Assembly: GCA_016932555.1 (NCBI GenBank)
Contig: JAFGCQ010000006.1
Span: forward strand, 1-45,949
DNA: 45,949 bases
Direction of reading: 5' to 3'
From: Candidatus Zambryskiibacteriota bacterium
GTDB lineage: Bacteria > Patescibacteriota > Minisyncoccia > Phycocordibacterales > WO2-35-19
Under the pieces are notes generated by a model, which saw only the letters and a program-made list of their open reading frames with translations, was not told the DNA's origin and did not search any database. The position numbers were made by a program, and so were the translations under genes. Positions 18,574 to 26,038 of the stretch are shown in pieces; the first letter of the stretch is position 1; every line of letters begins with the position of its first letter.

Positions 18574-18834
18574 AGATAAGAGGCCAAAAAGCACCACAAT
18601 TGGAATTTGAGATCTTAAAAATATTCTATTTGTGCTCGATTAAAAACAACTTTTTAAATTGAGAATCTGTTTTCCTATAGGACCATAAAGACCAGGTTTT
18701 AAGATTCTCAGGTAAAGCTTTGGGTAAAAAATATCTGATTATACCTTCAAGCTAAGGTTGATTACGAGGTTGTATCGCCTCACACCTCCTCTTATCTCCA
18801 AACACCCTGCATTTTAAAATGCAGGGATTTTTTT
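18574..18834 (+). ncRNA. Candidate structured ncRNA, about 225 nt plus terminator
   Basis: 10-bp closing stem AGATAAGAGG(18574-18583)/CCTCTTATCT(18788-18797), internal TGAGAATCT/AGATTCTCA, terminator 18805-18834, promoter upstream, no ORF. Confidence 0.65.
18805..18834 (+). terminator. Rho-independent terminator
   Basis: CCCTGCATTTTAAAATGCAGGG-A-TTTTTTT. Confidence 0.9.
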
Positions 18835-18850
18835 ATTTTATATTATCAAA

Positions 18851-18872
18851 AGGGCGCTTTAATAAGCGCCCT
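18851..18872 (-). terminator. Terminator for the minus-strand gene at 18890-19255
   Basis: AGGGCGCTT-TAAT-AAGCGCCCT with TTTT on the minus strand. Confidence 0.75.
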
Positions 18873-18889
18873 ATATCAAAACCAGTTGA

Positions 18890-19255
18890 TTATTCAAATA
18901 GACTTAAAATTTTTTGAAGCAGGTGTTCAGGATTATAATCCACTGGAGTAAAAAACAGAGGAGCTTTATGCAGTCCGTTTTTTTGGTGAAATCTGCGCAA
19001 AGAAGTAGTAACCCCAAAAGAACGTTTAAAAAGAGTCCCATTTTTCCTGAGATAAACGGAAATGTCTCTGCCTCGTAAATCATCAGTACTAAACTGCTCA
19101 TGATGTATTACTCGCTCAAAAATAGGATTACCTTCATTATCTTTTACTTCCTGTAAAAAATTTGCAATTTTGGACTCTATTTCCAAACCGATCTTCCCAT
19201 ATCTCTCCATTCTGCGGATATTGATTTCATCCCATTTTTGCTTAGGTCTAGACAA
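18890..19255 (-). CDS. Hypothetical protein, TTG start, very strong SD
   Basis: AAAGGAGGTGATCATTTG on the minus strand; 121 aa. Confidence 0.75.
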   Translation of the reverse strand: MSRPKQKWDEINIRRMERYGKIGLEIESKIANFLQEVKDNEGNPIFERVIHHEQFSTDDLRGRDISVYLRKNGTLFKRSFGVTTSLRRFHQKNGLHKAPLFFTPVDYNPEHLLQKILSLFE

Positions 19256-19331
19256 ATGATCACCTCCTTTCCTCCATTCTTTATATCATATATTTATAAA
19301 AATACAAGTATATATTACTTAAACTGAAAAT

Positions 19332-19565
19332 TTAAGTATTATCAGAATTTCTGGGCAACCAGTCTATAAGTTTCTTCCTATGGTGATCGAGTGACCATGA
19401 ATTATCTTTTCGAAAAAGAGATTCGTGCTCTTTTCTAAATTTCAACAAAAGTTCTTTGGTCGCCTGCATAAAATTCGGCGGCATATTTTTATTAAATGAT
19501 TCTAAAAATTGAATGAGAGATAAAGGTCTTTCATTCGATTTAATTTCGTGAGAGTTATATTTCAT
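19332..19565 (-). CDS. Hypothetical protein, 77 aa
   Basis: ORF with plausible composition; no family recognised. Confidence 0.5.
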   Translation of the reverse strand: MKYNSHEIKSNERPLSLIQFLESFNKNMPPNFMQATKELLLKFRKEHESLFRKDNSWSLDHHRKKLIDWLPRNSDNT

Positions 19566-19655
19566 ACTTTATATGATATCACAATTTCGCGAAAAAGCAA
19601 AGAGTTTGAAAAATATCTGGAGAGATGCTAGCTTTGGGGGCAGGAGGAGTTATTT

Positions 19656-20258
19656 ATGGAAAATAAAGATCTTATTCGTATGACTCAGTTTTTGTTTGAA
19701 GTTGGTACTATGCGCAAATTGGCGCGTATGCACCGCCAAGCTCTTTTTACAGATGACATGTCAGATAATATTGCCACCCATACTTTTAGAGTTATGGTTA
19801 TCGGCTTTTTCTTGGCAAAAATGGAAAAAGTCGATCCGATAAAAGTTTTGATGATGTGCCTTTTGCATGACATGCCCGAATCCAGAACCAATGATCACAA
19901 CTGGATTCATAAGCGTTATGTAAAAGAATTTGAAAATGAGGCCATCAAAGAACAATTGAGTACCCTGCCTTTTCAAGACTTTTATGAAATCGCTTTAGAA
20001 TACGAAAAGCGGGAAAGCTTGGAGGCTATTGTAGCTAAAGATGCTGATGTGTTAGATCAAATCCTTTTGCTCCGTGAATACGCATGGCAGGGAAACAGGG
20101 AGGCTCAGATGTGGCTAGATGGGAAGAGAGAGAAAATTGAATACAATTATCTCAAATATGTCAAAACCAAATCAGCTAAAGCACTCGGTCGGGTAATTTA
20201 CGACGAAGAACCTTCCAGTTGGTGGAAAAATCTCTACCAAAATAACAAAAGAGATTAG
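19656..20258 (+). CDS. HD-domain hydrolase (YfbR/HDDC2-like nucleotidase)
   Basis: NIATHTFRVMVIGFFLA...LLHDMPESRTND...KDADVLDQILLLREY; SD AGGAGGAG. Confidence 0.88.
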   Translation: MENKDLIRMTQFLFEVGTMRKLARMHRQALFTDDMSDNIATHTFRVMVIGFFLAKMEKVDPIKVLMMCLLHDMPESRTNDHNWIHKRYVKEFENEAIKEQLSTLPFQDFYEIALEYEKRESLEAIVAKDADVLDQILLLREYAWQGNREAQMWLDGKREKIEYNYLKYVKTKSAKALGRVIYDEEPSSWWKNLYQNNKRD

Positions 20259-20277
20259 ATCGCTTTTTGTTAATTAA

Positions 20278-20318
20278 GCCAAGCACTTTGCTCGCAAAGT
20301 GCTTGGCAGTTTTTTTTA
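20278..20318 (+). terminator. Rho-independent terminator
   Basis: GCCAAGCACTTTG-CTCG-CAAAGTGCTTGGC followed by T-run. Confidence 0.92.
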
Positions 20319-20359
20319 TTGACTTTTTTGTTAGAATATGCTATCCTTTAAGCTAGAAA

Positions 20360-20455
20360 ATTACGATCTGTTGGGGCTATCAGGGTCGTAATAAAGCTTC
20401 TTGTCCTTTGCCCCTGCCGCAAAGCAGAAAGCGGATAAGCTCCAATTTGTTGGCT
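20360..20455 (+). promoter_or_regulatory. Candidate structured 5' leader with possible H-type pseudoknot
   Basis: TTACGATC/GGTCGTAA hairpin whose loop GGGGC matches downstream GCCCC; AGCTT/AAGCT and CCGC/GCGG downstream. Confidence 0.45.
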
Positions 20456-20483
20456 TCTAAAACCATCAAAAAGGAGAAAGGCT

Positions 20484-20732
20484 ATGAGTGAAGTGTGCAA
20501 GTATTGCGGAAAAGAAAACGAAAAATATCTAACGAGTCTGAAAAAGGATGACGACGATCCCGAATATTTTGAGGGTCCCATATGCTTTCACTGTTCAATG
20601 AAGATAGTAGCCGGGTTTGATCCGACTGCTTCTCCATTATTAATATACTTTGATCGCACGAAGTGGATGTTTTATGAGATAATTTGGAGACTCTCAGATC
20701 ATCTCATGTTTTGGAAAAGAAAAAATAAGTAG
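20484..20732 (+). CDS. Hypothetical small zinc-ribbon-like protein
   Basis: SD AAAGGAGA; CKYCGKENE...ICFHCS. Confidence 0.75.
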   Translation: MSEVCKYCGKENEKYLTSLKKDDDDPEYFEGPICFHCSMKIVAGFDPTASPLLIYFDRTKWMFYEIIWRLSDHLMFWKRKNK

Positions 20733-20735
20733 TGA

Positions 20736-20764
20736 AAGGGCGGTTCTCAGAACCGCCCTTTTAA
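20736..20764 (+). terminator. Rho-independent terminator
   Basis: AAAGGGCGGTTCT-CAG-AGAACCGCCCTTTT. Confidence 0.9.
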
Positions 20765-20820
20765 ATTCCAAAAACCCGAGAAAAAGCTTGATCTGAGCAT
20801 CTTGAAATTGTGTCGGAGAG

Positions 20821-21471
20821 ATGATAGCTTTGGGAGCAGAAAGGATAAAAATGATGCTAGAGAGAGAAGTTGGTATAATTTTGGATTTTCTCATTGATGC
20901 TGTGCCAGAAAAAAAACTTCCAAAAGCAGACGGGGTTTTTGGTTTTGGCCATGTTGATAGTAGGGTAGCCGAGCAGATAGTAAAAATCTTTTTAGCCGGC
21001 AAAGCAGAAAAGATTATAATTTCTGGCGGCAAAAGGGAAACAAATCGGGTACCAAACGGATTTTCATCAGAGGCCGAGTATCTCAATTCCATAATAATGA
21101 AATATGGGGTGTTGGGCAATATTTTAGAAGAAATGGCCTCAAACACTTTGGAAAATGTTTTATTCGGGATGGAAGCCGCTTATCAAGTCGGTTTTTACCC
21201 AAGATCTCTCATTTTGGTGGCAATGCCGCCGCTACTTCGCCGTTCTCGAGCAACCTTTGCCAAACAATTTCCGAAAATTACGACTTTTGGCAGCGCTTTC
21301 CCGTTTGAAAAAAGCGAGTGGCAAAGCCAGCGTCGCATTCGCAGGATACTAGCAGAAATTGATCGTTTGAAAATGTACGCAGACAAAGGAGATATAGCGG
21401 CTGTTCCGATTCCAATGCAAGTTATGTCTGCTTATCATTTTGTCTCTGCTCGTTTGAGCAAATATTACTAG
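20821..21471 (+). CDS. YdcF/SanA-like DUF218 family protein
   Basis: ADGVFGFGHVDSRVAEQIVKIFLAGKAEKIIISGGKRE...SSEAEYLNSIIMKYGV...ASNTLENVLFG. Confidence 0.85.
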   Translation: MIALGAERIKMMLEREVGIILDFLIDAVPEKKLPKADGVFGFGHVDSRVAEQIVKIFLAGKAEKIIISGGKRETNRVPNGFSSEAEYLNSIIMKYGVLGNILEEMASNTLENVLFGMEAAYQVGFYPRSLILVAMPPLLRRSRATFAKQFPKITTFGSAFPFEKSEWQSQRRIRRILAEIDRLKMYADKGDIAAVPIPMQVMSAYHFVSARLSKYY

Positions 21472-21500
21472 CCCTGCACCGTCTGGTGCAGGGCTTTTTT
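21471..21500 (+). terminator. Rho-independent terminator
   Basis: GCCCTGCAC-CGTCTG-GTGCAGGGC-TTTTTT. Confidence 0.92.
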
Positions 21501-21633
21501 ATTTGAAAAAATTAAATAAAAGCCTGTTCCGTTAAGATTTGTTAAATCTGATTCGGGATGGTATTATTTGGGCATAATAGACCCTATTAAAAACCTTACT
21601 GAAAAATTAACCACAAAAATAATCTGATATATC

Positions 21634-21845
21634 TAAAATAAAAACCAGTTCTTTCGAACTGGTTGTGGTGAGCGGGCAGTCTGGGTCACGCCAGCACCGT
21701 TTGAAGCTTGCCCTGCCGTTTAGGCCAATCGCGATATCTAATTGCTTTCGCCTTGATATCACCGTCCTATTATAGGAGAAACGGCTGGTAGTACAGAACT
21801 CCATTCATGGTAAAAAGCCATGCCGCTGCCCGCAAACCATTTTAT
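21634..21845 (-). ncRNA. Candidate compact structured ncRNA, about 200 nt, minus strand
   Basis: Closing stem GCGGGCAG/CTGCCCGC (21672-21679 with 21826-21833), internal CATGG/CCATG, TCCTAT/ATAGGA, GATATC/GATATC and CCAGC/GCTGG stems, terminator AACCAGTTC-GAAA-GAACTGGTTTTTATTTT on the minus strand; locally GC-richer than flanks. Confidence 0.7.
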
Positions 21846-21904
21846 TTTTATCAAGATTGATGTTTTTTGTAAAGGTGGATATGATAAATCTATGAAATAA
21901 AAAA

Positions 21905-21931
21905 GCGGCGAAGTCCTCAGGACTTCGCCGC
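21905..21931 (-). terminator. Rho-independent terminator
   Basis: GCGGCGAAGTCC-TGA-GGACTTCGCCGC-TTTTTT on the minus strand. Confidence 0.92.
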
Positions 21932-21953
21932 ATGGCCAATAAATAGACAAAAT

Positions 21954-22301
21954 CTAGCGAGTGATCAAAAGTCGAATCGTCCCGTCTTCTGCCGGTTTCA
22001 ATCGAGTAATCATGGTTCGGCGTTTTTTCCGGTTGTCCTCATCTTTGACAATAACAGCCGTATCACCGGGTTCAGGAACAAACTGCGCAAGACGAAATAT
22101 GAGCATCGCTTGAAACTCGACGGGCATATGGGTTATTGTTTCAAACATATTGCTCGCTGTTGTCTCTACATGCAGTCTTTTGGGCCCCTGTACGAAAAGA
22201 AAAAAACAGCTATCAGAATCATTTTCTTCCGCGATTTCAAGCTTTTTTCGCAATGGTTCAAAATCTTTAAAGATTTTGTCTACATCTAACAAATTTTTCA
22301 T
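21954..22301 (-). CDS. Hypothetical protein, 115 aa
   Basis: SD AAGGAG, consensus promoter upstream, terminator downstream. Confidence 0.75.
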   Translation of the reverse strand: MKNLLDVDKIFKDFEPLRKKLEIAEENDSDSCFFLFVQGPKRLHVETTASNMFETITHMPVEFQAMLIFRLAQFVPEPGDTAVIVKDEDNRKKRRTMITRLKPAEDGTIRLLITR

Positions 22302-22386
22302 TGTGCATTCTCCTTGTTCAATCCGAGATTCGCAGAGGTTGTGCCAGGCCTCCTCTCGGCATTAGGATTTCTAGGCACCCGCTTAT

Positions 22387-22414
22387 ATTATACACAATAA
22401 ATATAATCTGTCAA
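22387..22414 (-). promoter_or_regulatory. Consensus sigma-70-type promoter
   Basis: Minus strand TTGACA - 16 nt - TATAAT. Confidence 0.88.
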
Positions 22415-22514
22415 GCAAGGATAGGTGAAATTGAACCTATTGGTCTATTGACTTATAAGTTAACAATTGTTAACATTATCAAGTGATTAAGGTTAACGAT
22501 CTAAATATATAAAT

Positions 22515-22795
22515 ATGGAAAATAGAGACAAAAAGACGATGTATATATCTGTCGCTGAGCTTGCAAAAATGCTAGGTATCAGCCGTATAGCTGTATTCAA
22601 TAAAATAAAGAAAGGGCAAATTCCGGCTGAAAAAATCGGGCGTGCTTATGCTATTTCTATGGAAGATGTTTCTGAATTTGTAAGCGGCAACCGGTCAAAT
22701 ATTTTAACTGATGAAAAAAAGAAGAAATCAAGAAAGCTGTGGAAAAAGTCGTAAAGGAATACGGGGAAACTTTAAAGCTCCTGGGTAAAGAATAG
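22515..22795 (+). CDS. HTH (excisionase-like) protein, antitoxin-like, frameshifted at an A-AAA-AAG heptamer
   Basis: 0-frame ORF ends at 22754; -1 frame after 22721 continues EEIKKAVEKVVKEYGETLKLLGKE to TAG at 22793-22795. Confidence 0.6.
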
Positions 22796-22796
22796 G

Positions 22797-22922
22797 CATT
22801 ATGAGATTGAAACCTCTTACAATTTCGCCGTCTGGGTAGCTGAAAGCAACGCAAAAATTAAAAATGATACCGTAAGAGCAATCGAAACATTTCTTTCTAG
22901 CTATATAATTGATATTAAATAA
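22797..22922 (+). pseudogene. Possible C-terminal remnant of a toxin partner (Fic/Doc-like tail, tentative)
   Basis: Open frame without start codon HYEIETSYNFAVWVAESNAKIKNDTVRAIETFLSSYIIDIK directly after the antitoxin-like stop. Confidence 0.35.
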
Positions 22923-22968
22923 TTTTTTCGCTCTTGCAGAGCTACGGCGAGACAAGTAAAATAAAAAT

Positions 22969-23139
22969 ATGTCTAAAACCAACGAAGACCATATAAGAGA
23001 ATTTCACGAGGCGTTTATCCGAGTGCACAAGTCCAATATGAGCAAGCTGGGCGAGGACGGCAAACCGATAATGCGCGAGGACGGTAAAGTCCTCAAAGGC
23101 CCAAATTATAAGGCGCCCGACTTGAGCGATTTGGTGTAA
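22969..23139 (+). CDS. Hypothetical 56-aa protein, not in ORF track
   Basis: ATG..TAA: MSKTNEDHIREFHEAFIRVHKSNMSKLGEDGKPIMREDGKVLKGPNYKAPDLSDLV. Confidence 0.5.
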   Translation: MSKTNEDHIREFHEAFIRVHKSNMSKLGEDGKPIMREDGKVLKGPNYKAPDLSDLV

Positions 23140-23151
23140 AATATAACTATT

Positions 23152-23550
23152 ATGCTTAATTTTTTATTTTTCATAGCGGGGATTGCCTTGGGGTATTATT
23201 TGAAAGATCGAATGGGACGGAAATTTACACCCAAAGAAGAAAAAGAACTTAAAGAAATAAGAAAAGAAGCCATAGAAGCGCTCAGTGAAAGGACTGAGGA
23301 CCGCAAAGAAAAGATTTTAGAATTTATAAAGCACGAGACCGCCTATCGCGAAGAACTCAAAGCTTGTCGCCCTGGCGATTATGAGACAGGAATAACTTCA
23401 GCTGAAATTGAAAAATTGGTCGGCGTATCAAACGACACAGCCAGAAAATATTTAAACGAATTAGAAAAAGAAGGGGAAATTACTCAAGTCGGAACAAGAG
23501 GCAAGGGCGTGCATTATGTCTTAAATAGACCCAATTTGCCTAAAATCTAG
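23152..23550 (+). CDS. Membrane-anchored winged-helix transcriptional regulator-like protein
   Basis: N-terminal TM helix MLNFLFFIAGIALGYYLK, coiled middle, HTH GITSAEIEKLVGVSNDTARKYLNELEKEGEI. Confidence 0.75.
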   Translation: MLNFLFFIAGIALGYYLKDRMGRKFTPKEEKELKEIRKEAIEALSERTEDRKEKILEFIKHETAYREELKACRPGDYETGITSAEIEKLVGVSNDTARKYLNELEKEGEITQVGTRGKGVHYVLNRPNLPKI

Positions 23551-23576
23551 GCAGGTTTTCGGCAAATTCACCCAAA

Positions 23577-23613
23577 TTACACCTTTACAAGGGCGCCCCT
23601 TGTAAAGGTGTAA
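23577..23613. repeat. REP-like palindrome copy 3: perfect 17-bp inverted repeat with 3-nt loop
   Basis: TTACACCTTTACAAGGG-CGC-CCCTTGTAAAGGTGTAA; minus strand contains CAAGGGGCGCCCTTGTA as at the RAYT locus. Confidence 0.85.
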
Positions 23614-23729
23614 ACTTTATAAGCTTGTGAATTTCAAAAAGAGAAGGGGAACTCCTCTCTCTGTTGTTGTATTTGTATAAATTTGTAATATAATTTGGAT
23701 AGATTAGTCTTCATAATAAGGAGGTAGTT

Positions 23730-24050
23730 ATGGTTAGAATCTACCAGTTTTCTCCCAAAAACGCAGATGCTCTAAATTTTAGAGCAGATAGCGACAAGCT
23801 TCTCGATGATTTTTTTAAAAGTGTCATGGAAAATCCGGGGGCTGACATATTTTTCACAATCTGGTTTTACCTTATTTATCAAGACATTAAAGGCGATAGG
23901 AGTATGATTAAAAAATGGAGAAAGAAGCTAAAAAATTTAAATTTTGATCAGCTTGTAGTAATAGCCCAACTTAGCACTATTGAAGAGTGGAAAAACACAC
24001 CCAGTTATTTTTTAGCTTTAGTTGAAGAAGCTTACTCCAGAAATCCGTAA
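23730..24050 (+). CDS. Hypothetical protein, 106 aa
   Basis: SD AAGGAGG; terminator 24053-24092. Confidence 0.7.
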   Translation: MVRIYQFSPKNADALNFRADSDKLLDDFFKSVMENPGADIFFTIWFYLIYQDIKGDRSMIKKWRKKLKNLNFDQLVVIAQLSTIEEWKNTPSYFLALVEEAYSRNP

Positions 24051-24052
24051 AG

Positions 24053-24092
24053 CCCGCTTTGAAAATTTGAATTTCCAAAGCGGGCAATTTTT
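24053..24092 (+). terminator. Rho-independent terminator
   Basis: GCCCGCTTTG...CAAAGCGGGC-AATTTTTT. Confidence 0.85.
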
Positions 24093-24120
24093 TGACAATT
24101 TTTGGAAAGCGAGTATTATT
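24093..24120 (+). promoter_or_regulatory. Sigma-70-type promoter
   Basis: TTGACA - 16 nt - TATTAT. Confidence 0.8.
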
Positions 24121-24154
24121 ATTTAAAGAAATCAAACACTCAAAAGGAGACCTG

Positions 24155-24313
24155 ATGAAAAAAAAGTGGAACGAAACTCCGCAACACCGCAGAAGAAGAA
24201 ATTGGATACTCAGGCATAATATGAGGGAATCAGAACACAAAGGGGATATTCCGCCAAAAAACAACGGCGCCAGCCCCACAGACAAGACCTTTAATACTTC
24301 CCATAGGGAATGA
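24155..24313 (+). CDS. Hypothetical basic small protein, 52 aa
   Basis: SD AAAGGAGA; start moved inside the listed ORF because 24092 lies in the promoter; terminator follows. Confidence 0.65.
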   Translation: MKKKWNETPQHRRRRNWILRHNMRESEHKGDIPPKNNGASPTDKTFNTSHRE

Positions 24314-24323
24314 GTAGATCTGA

Positions 24324-24353
24324 GGCGGCGCGAGCATACGCGCCGCCTTTTTG
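24324..24353 (+). terminator. Rho-independent terminator
   Basis: GGCGGCGCG-AGCATAC-GCGCCGCC-TTTTT. Confidence 0.9.
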
Positions 24354-24376
24354 AATATATGCTATAACTAACAATA

Positions 24377-24874
24377 ATGGAGAAAAAATCTACAAAAAAA
24401 ATATTTTTGGCATTTATATCACTAATTTTGATCATAATTTTTACAATCTTCTTTTTGATAATGCCAAAAATCAGAGAAAATCAAGAAGAGCAACTTCCAG
24501 AGCCAGAAAAATCCGATTTAATCTACTTAGAGACCCCAAGACCTAACGCAGTTATAAAAAATCCACTCATTATAAAAGGTAAAGCTCGTGGTATTTGGTT
24601 TTTTGAAGCTTCATTTCCAATAATTTTAGTTAACTGGGACGGTCTAATAATAGCTGAAAGTTACGCTAACGCTCAAAGTGATTGGATGACTGAAGAATTT
24701 GTGCCTTTTGAAGCTACTTTGGAATTTGAAAGCCCATATAAAGCGGGCGACCCAGATTTTATGAAAAGAGGTGCTTTAGTTTTAAAGAAAGACAATCCAT
24801 CCGGTCTGCCACAATATGATGACGCTTTGGAAATTCCGATAATGTTTGAAATCGATTATCCACACAAAATATAG
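24377..24874 (+). CDS. Gmad2-type immunoglobulin-like domain protein, membrane anchored
   Basis: TM helix, IYLETPRPNAVIKNPLIIKGKARGIWFFEASFPIILVNWDG. Confidence 0.75.
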   Translation: MEKKSTKKIFLAFISLILIIIFTIFFLIMPKIRENQEEQLPEPEKSDLIYLETPRPNAVIKNPLIIKGKARGIWFFEASFPIILVNWDGLIIAESYANAQSDWMTEEFVPFEATLEFESPYKAGDPDFMKRGALVLKKDNPSGLPQYDDALEIPIMFEIDYPHKI

Positions 24875-24986
24875 GTTAAAATAAAGATATTTTCAAATTA
24901 GAATTTGACTTTGTATTTCAGAAAGTTATTATTTATATATAGCTATTTTTGCCGAAAAATAGCTGATTGTTAGTTAATTAAAAATT

Positions 24987-25979
24987 ATGAGAATTTTAAT
25001 CAATAAAAAACCAAAGTTAGTTGTAATCAGCGTTTTGTCTGTAGCAATGCTTTTTGGATTTGCTTCGACCGCTGGAGCTGTAAGTGCGGTAAACAATGAC
25101 GTCAGTAGTTTAATCAATCAAGTACAGAATTTATTAGAACAGGTAAAAAACTTACAAGTCCAACTCGCTGAAATGCAAAAACAACAAGGTCAAATAATGA
25201 CACAGCTTCGAGAAACTCTACGCCTTACTAAAAGTTTAAGTTTGGGTATGAGCAATGAAGAAGTGGAGGAGTTGCAAAAAGTTTTGGCTTCTGATCCAAC
25301 AATTTATCCGGAAGGATTGGTAACTGGATATTTCGGTCCCTTAACTGAAAAAGCTGTTAAAAAATTCCAACAAAAATATGGTATTGAACAAATAGGTATA
25401 GTCGGCCCCCAAACTAGATCAGCATTGCATGCTTTTTGGAACACTGGTAGCACTACCACTTCAATTTCTATGCCACCGGGTTTAGCCAAGCAAGCTCAGA
25501 ATAATTGGGGAGTTGGCTCCACTACAGAGTTGACAACCACCGGCCATAAGGTGTTGATCTGTCACAACGGTCATACTATATCTGTGGCTTTGCCAGCTTT
25601 GAGTGCTCATTTAGCTCATGGTGATTCACCAGTCCCTTGTGGACCAGTAGTTGATGATGGAGATGATGGAGATGATACAGACACAACTGCTCCAACTATA
25701 GATACTATTGAAATTACTAACATTGCCACCACTACTGCTACCGTTTCTTGGAGCACTAATGAAGAAGCTACTGGTATTCTTTGGTATAGCACTTCTACTC
25801 CAGTTGATATAGAAGCTCAGAATACTGAAAAATTAGAAAATTCCTCTTTAATGCCTTCTCACAGTTTTGGACTTTCAGGATTAGCAACTTCTACTGCTTA
25901 TTATCTAATAATCACCGCTAAAGATGCTGCTGGTAATATTGGTACCAGTACAGAAGAAACATTTATCACCACTAACTAA
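24987..25979 (+). CDS. Exported peptidoglycan-binding-like protein with coiled coil and FN3-like domain
   Basis: Signal-like N-terminus, MSNEEVEELQKVLASDPTIYPEGLVTGYFGPLTEKAVKKFQQKYGIEQIGIVGPQTRSAL, FN3-like TTATVSWSTNEEATGILWYSTST. Confidence 0.85.
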   Translation: MRILINKKPKLVVISVLSVAMLFGFASTAGAVSAVNNDVSSLINQVQNLLEQVKNLQVQLAEMQKQQGQIMTQLRETLRLTKSLSLGMSNEEVEELQKVLASDPTIYPEGLVTGYFGPLTEKAVKKFQQKYGIEQIGIVGPQTRSALHAFWNTGSTTTSISMPPGLAKQAQNNWGVGSTTELTTTGHKVLICHNGHTISVALPALSAHLAHGDSPVPCGPVVDDGDDGDDTDTTAPTIDTIEITNIATTTATVSWSTNEEATGILWYSTSTPVDIEAQNTEKLENSSLMPSHSFGLSGLATSTAYYLIITAKDAAGNIGTSTEETFITTN

Positions 25980-26000
25980 ACTATAAAATCAGTTATAAAA

Positions 26001-26026
26001 AACCCCGCTATAGCGGGGTTTTTTAA
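26001..26026 (+). terminator. Rho-independent terminator
   Basis: AACCCCGCTATAGCGGGGTTTTTT. Confidence 0.9.
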
Positions 26027-26038
26027 TGAACTCAATTG

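Noticed and set aside
21672-21833. Words GGCATGG, CCAGCC and GCTGGCG in the minus-strand ncRNA resemble the HDV ribozyme.
   Set aside because: The pairing order does not give the nested double pseudoknot; CATGG pairs locally with CCATG instead.
21607-21950. Minus-strand ORFs 21607-21804 and 21759-21950.
   Set aside because: They lie within the candidate structured RNA and its terminator region and lack an SD or family resemblance.
24092-24154. N-terminal part of ORF 24092-24313.
   Set aside because: The listed start overlaps a TTGACA-16-TATTAT promoter; the SD-preceded ATG at 24155 is the better start.
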